Below the pieces are notes generated by a model. The model was not told the origin of the DNA. It searched no databases and worked only from the letters and a program-made list of their open reading frames with translations. A DNA stretch of 64,000 nucleotides. Origin: Platycnemis pennipes. Its lineage: Eukaryota; Arthropoda; Insecta; Odonata; Platycnemididae. The stretch covers positions 5,115,915 to 5,179,914 of the forward strand of contig OW121846.1 in assembly GCA_933228895.1 (NCBI GenBank), given 5' to 3'. Shown in pieces: positions 20,917 through 31,082 of the stretch; the first letter of the stretch is position 1; every line of letters begins with the position of its first letter. The translations under genes and the position numbers were made by a program.

Positions 20917-21456
20917 AATGGGGGCGTTTACTCGGAATCGAAATCGCAATTTTGCACACGACATCGTTAGATGGAAACGAAAAAAGATTTTTAGTGAAAA
21001 AATTAATCTTCTAACTACAACCATTCACTCATAGATCAAAAATTAAAATAAGCAAAAGGTAACGCCCACCGAAAATGCTGCTGTGATAACATTGACGTCA
21101 TTTTCCTCCCGTCCTTGACTGCTTTCAGGGGAGGGGGAAGGGAGTGGAGGGGGATTCTCGGAAGGTCTGCTCGCACAGATGCTGTCGCAATCATTCCCAT
21201 TGGCCGAGTCAGCTATGTCCCCCCCATTGCGATAAGGCAAAGTAGCTTCGCGGGCTCAGTTCTGATTCGACGAAGTCGATATACGTCAGATGTTGCACCA
21301 CGCCCACTTTTCCGAAAGGGTTAAAAACATCAGTTTTTCGCCGCTTATAACTCGGGAAATAATTTTCGGATCAAAAAACGGAAAAATACGGGTCTTTTTA
21401 TTTTACAAACTCTATCAGATTCAGCAAAATAAAAAAATATGGTAAACGACCCCATT
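20917..21456. mobile_element. TIR element nested in LINE ORF1
   Basis: AATGGGGGCGTTTAC (20917-20931) faces GTAAACGACCCCATT (21442-21456), 14 of 15 complementary. ORF1-like sequence lies on both sides. No transposase and no convincing target duplication were seen. Confidence 0.4.
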
Positions 21457-21616
21457 GGCAGTCAACCAACAACACGACGGACAAAATTATCAGCCCAGCC
21501 ACCCTCACATCTTCAAAGGAAAAACCCTCGAACAGCAGCTCTCCTTCTCATAAAAAGACATCATTACGGAAGGAAAATGTAAATCAGAAGACCACCGAGA
21601 AGGACGAGAGTCGAGA

Positions 21617-21970
21617 GTGAAAATCACCGCCAAGACGTGTTTTCTTCGCCCGGCCAAAAGGACTGTCGCCGTTTACATCGGTCGAGTTAGCTCAGACACC
21701 ACTATTGACGAGGGAAAACATCATGTTTCCCAAAATATTGGCGTTTCGTTCCATTATGCAGAGAAAGTCATTGGAAAAAGTTCTTTTGGCTCCTTCAAAA
21801 TAGGAGTCGATTCGGCAACGACCTTGCGAAAATTCTTGACCTTCAATTTTGGCCTAACGACGCTGTTGTAAATAAGTTCCGTTTCAAAAGAAACTTTTTC
21901 GCCGAGATAAATTCAAATAGTGAAAACTCGGTAAATATCGGCGAAAATGCCTCTTGACGAGGCCTCTCGC
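21617..21970 (+). pseudogene. LINE ORF1 C-terminal domain
   Basis: VAVYIGRVSSDTTIDEGKHH, SQNIGVSFHYAEKVIGKSS and FGSFKIGVDSATTLRKFLTF, then a frame change to LDLQFWPNDAVVNKFRFKRN. The FxxxF...WP pattern is that of the RNA-binding-type ORF1 C-terminus of several CR1/Jockey-group LINEs. Function is inferred from that pattern. Confidence 0.5.
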
Positions 21971-21999
21971 CGCATCTCGCGACGAACCATGCGCTCACC

Positions 22000-22755
22000 G
22001 TGACGCATTTAAATATCCAGTGCCTACGAAACAAACTCCTTGAACTAGAAACCTTGATAAATGACTATGAACCTGATGTGTTGTGCATTTGTGAACACTG
22101 GCTGAGCTTAGAAGAACTTTCTACCGTCTCTCTTACGGGATATATCGTTGCAGATGTGTATGCGCGTACTCATCACAAAAATGGTGGTGTTATAATATTT
22201 GTAAAATCTACCTCAGTGATTATATCAAGCCAATTTTCGTGCATGCATCTAAATGAAGAGTTAACCTTCGAGTGCTGTGTTACGCGTCTATGTTTGACTA
22301 ATGATGAGAAACTGTATATTGTAAGTGCTTATAGAATACCCCTTGGAAATTTTTGTGTTCTTAGATAAACTTGGGTATCTGCTTGATGAACTTCACAATA
22401 TCGATTGTAATATTTCCATTATTTTAACTGGTGATTTTAACTGCAATTTGTTAGTTGATGATAATTCATCACGTGACTTCCTGCGATTACTTAAATCCTA
22501 TAATTTATTACCTACCGTCAATACTACACCAACCAGAATCACGTCTAATTCAAAATCTCTACTGGACAATATTGTTTCTAACCTGCACTCAAGGCATGTG
22601 TTTACCAAAGTTCTTGACGCAACCATATCTGATCATTGTCCCCTATTGTCGTCCATAAATGTTGATCCACTCACTCGCAGTAGGAATACTTATTATTCTA
22701 GAGTCTATTCTAAAGTAAACCAGGACATATTTTTATCCAACTTAGAGTCTTTATG
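22000..22755 (+). pseudogene. LINE ORF2 endonuclease
   Basis: LNIQCLRNKLLELETLIND, DVLCICEHWLS (catalytic Glu), NGGVIIFVKS and YIVSAYR, then a +1 frame change near 22345. IILTGDFNCNLL (Asp and Asn), TRITSNSKSLLDNI and ATISDHCPLL (SDH motif) follow. The frame stops at 22756 before the linker. Confidence 0.8.
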
Positions 22756-22947
22756 ATTGGTCTGAAATATAAAATAGTGCATCATTTGATGCAGGCTTTC
22801 AACTTTTTCATATTTACCTTCAGCACAGTTTTAATGTTGCCTTCCCTCTTGTTCCCATGAAAAAAACTTTGATATCATCTAAAAAAACCCTGGGTAACAA
22901 ATCAAATTCGCTACTACCCCGTTTTCCATAAAAATCTCTCTGTAAGA

Positions 22948-24060
22948 GTGAAACATTCAAATGATCCTCTCCTACGCGATGAGTTCACTATCCAAAAAAG
23001 GAAATACAGGAGACTCTTGGAACATGCCAAAACGTCTTATAACAATAATAGGGTACTTGCATCAAAAAATAAATCCAAAGTGTCTTGGGACATTATACGG
23101 GAGTCTACAGGGAAATTCCATGAACACATTCTCCCTGGAATTACACAGTCAGAGGATGACTTACACATTAAATGCTCAAACCTAGCAAATGAATTTAACG
23201 ACCTTTTTACAGTCAAATCATCAACCACCTCACCTCCTACCTCTTCCAATAACTCACTCTATCATCAAACCTCCCATTTGGCCTCTTCATTCTTCATTCG
23301 CCTCTGTACGGAACCTGAATTAAGAGCCATAATATCTACGTTTGCCAGCAAAAACTTCTCAGGCCCTGATGAAATCCCAGGGAAAATATTATATCTTTCT
23401 TATACCTATATTAAAGAACCTCTCTTATTTCTCGTTAATGAATCCCTCAGGCAAGGCATATTCCCATCTTCTCTGAAACATTCAAAAATCATCCCTCTTT
23501 ATAAAAATAAGGGATGTTCCAATAACTTAAATAATTATAGACCAATTGCACTTCAAAATGTCTTGTCCAAAGTCTTCGAAAACATTTTCTGTAACCAATT
23601 AACATCATTCTTAGAAAAATTTGCCCAATTGTCATCTAATCAGCATGGGTTTCGAAAAAACCGTTCCACTTCTACTGCTTTATTTCAAGCCACTGACTTC
23701 TTATTGTCCTCTCTTGACCATAAACATAAAACAATGGGAATCTTCTATGACTTCTCCAAGGCGTATGACTATGTTAATCACACATGCCTTTTCAACAAAA
23801 TTAATAAACTGGGCGTCAGAGGCATTGCTAACAAATGGCTTCACTCTTACCTCACCAATCGAACACAAGCTGTGTCACTCACTGTAAAGGGTAACAGATA
23901 TTGCTCTGAGAGTAGTACCACTTCTGTTGGTGTACCGCAGGGGTCCATATTGGGCCCAGTTCTTTTTCTAATCTATATAAACGATTTGCCAGCATCCATT
24001 GCCAATATTCCTAATGCTGAAGTAATGCTGTATATATGCTGATGATACAAACATTTACTT
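22948..24060 (+). pseudogene. LINE ORF2 reverse transcriptase
   Basis: Open for 364 codons: KNFSGPDEIPGKILYLS, SKIIPLYKNKGCSNNLNNYR, QHGFRKNRSTSTALFQ, MGIFYDFSKAYDYVNHTCLF (palm Asp) and VGVPQGSILGPVLFLIYIND. The frame slips immediately before the catalytic box: at about 24040 the next frame reads YADDTNIYF. Apart from that slip the palm is complete. Clade CR1/L2/Kiri-like by motif style only. Confidence 0.85.
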
Positions 24061-24285
24061 TCTGCCCCATCACAAAATGACCTTATCATGAGTTCTAGAT
24101 TTGCAAACCAAAACAATTTTCGCTGGTGCGTTGATAATGAATTGAAATTAAACACTTAAAAGTCGCATACTGTTCAATTTGGGTGTAAAAGTCATCTCCT
24201 TGAAAGTATTTTAATTAAAATTGATAAAAGGTCCATTGAAAATGTTACTTTAACTAAATTTCTAGGTTCATATATAAGTGGTAAT

Positions 24286-24867
24286 ATGTCCTGGGAGAAG
24301 AATATTGAAATTTTAGCCAATAAACTTAGCTCTATTTGCTACCTATTACGCCACCTCCGAAACTCTGTTAATGTAGATATCTTACTTACTGTATACTATG
24401 GTGCTTTTTATTCCCTGATGTCATGCAACATAATTTTTTGGGGCTCATCACCTCACGCATCCAAAATATTTACATTGCTACAAAGGGCAATTAGAATTTT
24501 GTTAAGAAAACCTTATGATGCTCCCTCCAACCCCATCTTTAAAACTTTGAAGATCCTCCCATTACCATGTGTCTATTTATTATCTCTGCTAATTTTTACG
24601 CATAAAAATCTAGACATGTTCGAAATTAACTCCAATTTTCATAAGTATGAAACCAGAAATAGGCAAAGCCTTCACTATAATACAGTGAGGACAAACAGGA
24701 CTAAGTTAGGTCCAAGAGAAATGGGACTCCGAACCTACAATCAACTCCCGCACCATTTGAAAAATCCATGTGAGTCATTGGTGTCTTTTAAAAGGAAGTT
24801 GAAAGTATTGCTGCTCGCAAAGAATTACTATTCTGTGACTGAATATCTTACTGACTCTACAATCTAG
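24286..24867 (+). pseudogene. LINE ORF2 C-terminal region
   Basis: MSWEKNIEILANKLSSICYL, VNVDILLTVYYGAFYSLMS, IIFWGSSPHASKIFTLLQRA, GLRTYNQLPHHLKN and SFKRKLKVLLL, then a natural stop. This post-RT module (WG...QKRAIR-like) is typical of L2/CR1-group LINEs. About 175 bp of 3' UTR follows before the ATT tail. Confidence 0.8.
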
Positions 24868-25173
24868 TGCTTCTTTTTTATGTTGAAAATATATTGTATG
24901 TGAATTTAATATATACTTTGTACGTAACATTTCATCTTGATGCTTGTGAACTACTAATTTGTATAAATCTCCTCCTCTTTTTTTACGTGTCTTATATCTT
25001 TCTGTAGATCTTTGGACAAAAATAAATTATTATTATTATTATTAATTGTTACTTTTGTAACATCCACCTCCGAATCTCCGGCTAGCATCAGGTTTCGTTG
25101 CCGTCATAATTGCCGGAGACTCGAGAGGAGTCGTGCCTAGGGGTAGCCACGTCCGCCACCGGCGGATAGGTGG

Positions 25174-26261
25174 CTACCCGGCATTAGGGTCATGCGCACG
25201 AAGCAGGCGGAGAGACCCGAGAAGGACAGCCTTCTGCATTGCACTTGCAAGTGCATCCGCTCGCGCCCTGCACGCTGGGATGCACTTGAGATTTTCGACC
25301 AGTGAGCTCTTGACACCACCAAGCACGCCCACGGTGAGGACTACCAGTTTCACAGAGTAGCCCGTGTACATTTGCCGGAGTTCGCACAGCAGATCTTGAT
25401 ATTTAGTTCTTTTTTCAATCTCCTTCGATGCCATGTTCGTTTCGGCCGGTGCCGAAAACACGATCACGAACATGGCATGAGAGAGATTGTCGAGGAGAAC
25501 GATATCAGGCTTCGTCGCCTCCAATTGCCTGGAGGTGGAGAAGGAATAATTCCACCAGATCTTACACTTATCGTTCTCCACGACGGACTCGATGTCTCCA
25601 GGGACGTAAGGCAGCACCGGATTCGCGTCTATGCTGTAATGGTGTCTTAGGTGGTAGAACACCACACCCGCAGAGCCGAGTTGTGCCGGTTTATATATGC
25701 GTTCTTCGCATAGAAGCTGCAGCCGGAGAGTAGATGACCTAATGTCTCCGGCTGCCTTCGGCACGCTCTGCATCTCGTGTCCGTCACGTTTGCCCCAAAG
25801 ATGAGGCGACGGTACACGAGGGTGTTGATGACACCGTCCTGGCACGTAAGCACGAATCCCTCGGTCTCGGACTTCAGACCTGCGGAGCGCAGGAAGGCGA
25901 ACGTGAGCTCCTTCGATAGCCCATGCGTTTCCAAGTTTCGATAGAAACTTCCATGCATGGGCTTCTCGGTATGCTTGCGGAGCAGGATCTTTTGCTCCGC
26001 ATTCTTTATTTCGAGCTTTAACACGTCCGCCTCAAGCGACAAGATTGATTTTTCGCACGCTTCTCCGCTGGAAGTAAGGTCCAAGTCCAAACCGAGGCCG
26101 TCTGCTGCCCTTTTCGCCGCCTGGAATAGGAACGCCCCTTTGCCGACACTCTCGTGTTTCTTCACGAGCAGCATAAGGGGGTCCGTGCTATGGAACACGC
26201 GGCAAGCCATATTCAGGACTACTCTGTCATGAAGGCACTCCAGGCTTATCAGCTCTACCAC
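25174..26261 (-). pseudogene. R4/Dong-like ORF, CCHC knuckle and restriction-like endonuclease
   Basis: After a frameshift near 26265 the protein continues ISLECLHDRVVLNMACRVF and GSFYRNLETHGLSKELTFAF. The knuckle CRACRRQPETLGHLLSGC follows. A second frameshift near 25655 leads to the nuclease: CKIWWNYSFS, ATKPDIVLLDN (PD motif), FSAPAETNM, and KEIEKRTKYQDLLCEL with the lysine-containing KY segment. This is the PD-(D/E)xK-like endonuclease of R2-group LINEs, which makes the first-strand nick. Two frameshifts and one stop make this copy defective. Confidence 0.8.
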
Positions 26262-26340
26262 CTAGCCTTCTCGGGAGATACAATCTGGCGACAGAAGACT
26301 TCGGATGAAGACTAGGGTATATGGTCATCATTTTCCTCGT

Positions 26341-28467
26341 TCATCTGTCGAGGTTTTGCAGCTCGTTGACATTCCATTTGATACAACCGAAGGTGTAGAG
26401 CAGTGTTGGAACCGCGAAGGTGTTGGTCGCAAGAACCTTGTTCTTGCCAGACAGGTCAGAGCTCCAGATACGCCTGAGAGTCTGCCTGTATTTCGCTGCA
26501 AGCCTTTCCTTCACTGCTCTCACCTCCTGTAACCGGCGCTGGGGGACGCCAAGATATTCATAAGCTTCGTCGTCATCAAGAAGACGAATAGCGTTTCCGT
26601 CAACTAGCTGGACGTCTTCCTGGTCTTCCGATATCTTTCCTTTCGCCAGATGGATGGTCGCGCACTTGTCCAATCCGAATTTCATCCCTATATCCTCGCT
26701 GTATCTGCGTACGGTGTCCAACGCCAGGCGCAGGTCTTTCGCGCTTGAAGCATAAAGCTTCAGGTCATCCATATAGAAAAGATGGGTGACCTTATGCTCC
26801 CTTTTTGACGGGATACCGCACATATATCCCCTACCTCGTCTCAACTGAACGGACAGTGGGAGGAGAGATAAACAGAACAGGAGGGGACTGAGGATATCGC
26901 CTTGAAAAACGCCACGGTGGTATGTTACCAAATCCGTGTAGACGGTCTTCTTGCCAGATGGTATGGCGAACCGCGTCTTCCATAGTGGTAACAGGCGTTC
27001 GATGCAGGACACAACCTCTGGCTGGACTTTCATGTACCTCAGCATGGCTATAATCAGCTCATGAGAGGTGGTATCAAAAGCCTTCTTGTAGTCCACCCAG
27101 CCCATTGACAGGTTACGCTTGTATTGACAAGCGTCCTGGCTCACACACCTATCAATGAGCAGGTTGTCCTTGCATCCCGCGATGCCTTTCTTGGAGCCCC
27201 TCTGCTCGTACACTTCCTCCCATACCGGTTGGACGTGGCGGAGGATAAGGTCGTTCAAGATGGAAGTGAACGCCTTGTATACAGTGTTGAGACAGGTTAT
27301 AGGGCGGTAATTATTCGGATCGGACAATTCTCCCTTTTTCGGTATTAGGACCGTTCGCCCCTCAGTCAGCCAGGAGGGAATTGGCTCCGTTCCGAACAGG
27401 AAGTATGTGAAGATTCTGGCAAGGTGTTTTTCCGTGGAAGAGAACTTTTTCCACCAGAAGTTATTCACTGCGTCCATTCCTGGAGCAGTGAAGTTCTTCT
27501 TGCCAGAGAAGGCCTTCTTCACATCACTTTCCGTGACTGAGATGGGACGATCCATATCGTCTAGGTGGCGGTCACGAAACTCTTTAAAGTGGGCAATAGC
27601 TGGAGTACCTTCGTTGAATGGCTTCCTAGTCTCGTAGATGTCCTTCCAGAAACGTTCCACCTCCGGGACAGTTGGTGGTGTTTGGACAACAGGTGGAGGG
27701 GGTCGGAAGAGGTGGGACGGCTGAAAGGAGAAGGTGGAGTTCTCTTTCCTGGCGTTGGTCCTTTTGACCAACTTCTTCCTCGCCGTTGTAAGTGCCCGCA
27801 CTCTATCCACCTCGTGCTGCTTAAGGATAAGCAGTACTCTTTTGTTCAGTGTGTGGTGGTCTCTCCGGATTGCACGCGCAATGCGCTTGACCTTCGGCGT
27901 AAAGGCCCGACCGGAGGAACGGTAATCCATCCCACCCTGAAATCTCGACACCTGTTGTCTTGCCAGTGTGATTTTGGCATTAAGCTGTTTAAGCCGGTTT
28001 GCTGCCTTAGTCTCGCAAGTGGCAGACTCTCGAAGAGAGGGCAACAGTGTGGTGGCAGCATATACCATGCAGTCTATTTCCCAGAGGCTGGTCGTTTCGG
28101 TCAGGATTATATCTACGATGCCATTCAACTGGGACAGCTGTTGATCCCGCAGAGAAATTTTATGATGAATATTTCTCTGCCTGGTAGTCGTCTCATCGTA
28201 GCTTATCGTGCTTTCCAACCGCTGAAGTAGATCCGAATCGGCCTTCGGCTCGTCTCCCTTCGCCGAAAGTTCGGCGGGAGCACCGGCAGTAGGAGGTACA
28301 TCTGCCTTGGTAGGAGATAGAGCCTTGGCCGGTGGTGTGCTACTCTGATCTTGCGGTTGGGGTGTCGTTTTCTTGCGCAGGTGATTGGCGTAGTCGCGCA
28401 GATTATGCTGCGGCAGATGGTTATATTCAGGATGGATCTCACACCACAAAGAGTGCATCCTCGCCAT
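26341..28467 (-). pseudogene. R4/Dong-like ORF, N-terminus and reverse transcriptase
   Basis: The start is set at the Met of MARMHSLW. The frame extends 35 codons upstream, but that stretch is translated TAA repeat. A proline-rich N-terminal region precedes the RT: FTAPGMDAVNNFWWKKF, VLIPKKGELSDPNNYRPITC, MGWVDYKKAFDTTSHELI (palm Asp), HRGVFQGDILSPLLFCLSLL, and LFYMDDLKLYASS with the catalytic YMDD at about 26766-26774. It ends with a TGA after NELQNLDR, where translation continues TRKMMTIYPSLHPKSSVARL. No obvious N-terminal zinc finger of the R2 type was seen. About 709 codons are uninterrupted, so decay is mild. Confidence 0.87.
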
Positions 28468-28529
28468 GTATCCCCTGCGACTTGGCTCACTGGCAGCATG
28501 GCTTATTATTATTAATGTTATTATTATTA

Positions 28530-29634
28530 CTTCCTCATGATTGACAGTGGGTCGTATCTCCGAGATACTCAATGGATTCTGTGTTAGTTACTTAGCTAAA
28601 CATCAATTTTAAATATAAAATTGAATGCAATTAACATTTGCTTTGAATAGCTCCAAAGTAATACGTTAAAAATATGTAAAGGTTGTACAACGATGAACGC
28701 CCTCCATGACTTTAATTTCCAGATATTTAAGACATTCAACCTTTACCTCTTTTTCCTCGCATATTTCAACTAATACCTTTACAATTTAAAATTATTAACG
28801 TTTCCTTGCCTGTATTTGTATTCGTTTAGCTTAAATACAGGCATCACGCACCAAGAAATGCAATCAACCATGGAACACCATGCTACGAAATGATTAATTG
28901 TTCACCTCTCAATAAGTTATCGCTCACGTTAACCCATTTCGTAGGCAAGTTCATGCATCCAAATAGAATACATACAAGTACACATAATGAATTTCTTGCT
29001 CTTATCAATATTCAGTATTTTTAAATCCGAGATCCCAAGTTTACCATATTCTGCTGTTTGTGAAAGGAGCTATTTAAGGGAATAATGCTGAAAATACTTT
29101 TAATGCCGTCCTAAGGAGTGAATACGTAAAAAATAACACCAGTCGAATTTCCTGTGAATGTTTGCAACTTCTTAGTTATTTAATTTCTGCATGTATATTT
29201 TCTTCACGACAAGGTAATCACTTAAAATAAATATATAAGCGTACGTACTCGGGATTCAGGGGTAAAGCAAACTATTTAAAACCATTATTGAACAACCGAA
29301 TCAGTGGATCGTGGTAATACAACTACTAAAATATATTACAGTGTGATTAAATAAATATCGTTGTAACTAAGAATCATTTCCAATCCATATCGTGCGATCC
29401 GGTCACTTCGTCTTCAAGCACTCTACGTTCATTTCCACTTCCATTTTCAAAACAAACCTTCTTTCTACCATTACTTGCGTTCACACGTCCTTAAAATACC
29501 AACTAGCGCCAACTATAGTAACGCAATAATGGTAGAAAAGTTTACCAGGGTTAGCGGCAACTTGCGTTCACACGGCCATTTTCCAACTATGGTAAGCCTT
29601 ACCATAGTAAAAAGCTAGTAGTGTGAACGGGGCA
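28530..29634. mobile_element. DNA transposon (TTA target), right part
   Basis: AT-rich sequence without genes. Its last 60 bp contain TTGCGTTCACACGGCC and end AGTAGTGTGAACGGGGCA followed by TTA and family A sequence. The end is the inverted counterpart of 14081. The left limit of this part is set by the ATT repeats and is approximate. Confidence 0.5.
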
Positions 29635-29637
29635 TTA

Positions 29638-29872
29638 CGGCCCACCTTGAGTATGCAGCCAGTGTATGGGATCCGAATGAATTAGGTTTCATCAAAGAAC
29701 TAGACAGTGTGCAGCGTAGAGCAGCTAGGTTCGTTAAAATGTGTTACGATAGGTTGAGTAGCGTTTCAGAATTAATAAAAGAATTAGGGTGGGAATCATT
29801 ATCAGAGCGTAGGTTAAGGTACAGATTAAATCTATTAGAGAAATTTCAATCGGATAGCTTTACTGAAGATGT
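29638..29872 (+). mobile_element. Family A LINE fragment resuming after TTA
   Basis: HLEYAASVWDPNELG, KELDSVQRRAARFVKMCYDR, SVSELIKELGWESLS and FQSDSFTEDV, then abrupt divergence at about 29873. It starts exactly at the TTA position where copy 2 stops at 14080. Confidence 0.75.
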
Positions 29873-31082
29873 GTTACGTCTGTACTGTAACAGTGTTACT
29901 GTTACGTGCGCATTCGGAGAGTGTTTTGTTTGGACAGAGTACACGAATTGTACGCAGCATTGTTCACGCTCCGTTCCGTGTGCCAGGGAGGACATGGATT
30001 ATCTCCAGGAGGCAAGCCCTGTTTTAGCCCTAGTTGGGATTTATTTCCGCGGCTGCGAGGGTTGATGGGAAGTCGCAGGAGGTGGAGGGCAATATGGGAA
30101 TGGAGAAGAGGGGGAGGTAGGGGATCTATTAATATGTTTTGGAAAGACTCTCCGACACCATTTTTAAAAATATTTAAAATCCAGAGTTTAAAAAAACATG
30201 ATGTGACAACCCAAAAGACACGAAAAGACGATGGATTCGAAACAGAGAACTCTGCAGGACATTTCCCTCTCATATCTCATGTCGGTACATCTCTACACAC
30301 TATCCCCTCTTCCGACTCTGCACTTGGGTGAAACAAAGCTTTTTATTCCCATACTATGATGCCCGTTGAAGTGCCTCCCGAGTTGTTTTTAGCGAACAAT
30401 AGATAGCTTCATGTGTCTCCCGACATGACTCGTATTTAGTGAAGGTGACCCCTAAGTATTTAACAAATTCTACAACAATAATTTAATAAATGCAAAAACT
30501 ATTTTGACCATGTATTTATGCCTTCGATTTTGCTCATTTTTTATATGTTGTAGACACAACACTCATCTGCAATAAAAAACAGTTTTCCAGACGTGAAATC
30601 CCATTTAAAGAAAGAAAAATATTTTTGAGTGAAAAATTTCACTTTTTATTTCGGAACACACGATGACATTTTCTGAATATGCAATAATCATTGTCCAAAA
30701 TATTGAAATAAATTTATGGCTAAGTGCTTTATTTAGGCTAGCAGACATCTGTGAAGTCCATAAAAAATTATCGAAAAATAATTCTCCCTTTTTCTTTGTG
30801 AAAACGGGCGGAAGAATTTGGCTACTGTTGTGTTTTAATGCAGGACAAGTAATTTTTAAGCATACCAACATAATAATGTGTATTTTGTGAATCAGGTCTC
30901 GTGAAACATTAGATTTTGTTGTTATATTTTTTTAAATTTTATTAAACAATTAAGATATCATATTTTTCACGTATTTTCACAAAAAAAACTTTACGTTAGC
31001 GGTCTTTAGCGACAAAAATATTTATACGAAATTATAAAGCAAAGTGTCAACTTAAAGTTAAAAGGTCACATGCAGGTAGATG
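29873..31082. other. No gene recognised
   Basis: At 29887-29905 there is a short palindrome (GTAACAGT/ACTGTTAC). From 29900 to 30330 overlapping frames of 120-140 codons exist on both strands without recognisable motifs, and the base composition is richer in GC. From 30330 to 31082 the sequence is AT-rich with no genes seen. Confidence 0.35.

Larger units (their letters stand above)
20470..25046 (+). mobile_element. Third LINE (CR1/L2/Kiri-like) with (ATT)n tail
   Basis: ORF1 with a PHD-like finger (20495-20836) and an ORF1 C-terminal domain (21617-21960), ORF2 endonuclease (22000-22755), RT (22948-24060), post-RT region (24286-24867) and a 3' end TTTGGACAAAAATAAATTATT running into (ATT)n at 25027-25046. 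A TIR element sits in ORF1 (20917-21456). The tail is interrupted by the R4/Dong-like element, and more ATT repeats appear at 28503-28529. Confidence 0.8.
25047..28502 (-). mobile_element. R4/Dong-like LINE inserted in TAA repeats
   Basis: A minus-strand element with a single ORF: RT followed by a CCHC knuckle and a restriction-like endonuclease, the R2-superfamily architecture. On the minus strand it is preceded by TAA repeats (28529-28503) and followed by TAA repeats (25046-25027). Dong elements of the R4 clade are known to target TAA repeats. The 3' UTR has a GGGTAGCCAC/GTGGCTACCC hairpin at 25141-25179. Confidence 0.85.

Noticed and set aside
25372..25733. Plus-strand frames of about 90-100 codons.
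   Set aside because: They are antisense shadows of the R4/Dong-like endonuclease.
27565..28230. A 221-codon plus-strand frame.
   Set aside because: It is antisense to the R4/Dong-like RT ORF, has no motifs and is explained by codon composition.
29906..30331. Overlapping 120-140 codon frames on both strands.
   Set aside because: No recognisable domain and antiparallel overlap; coding cannot be supported.
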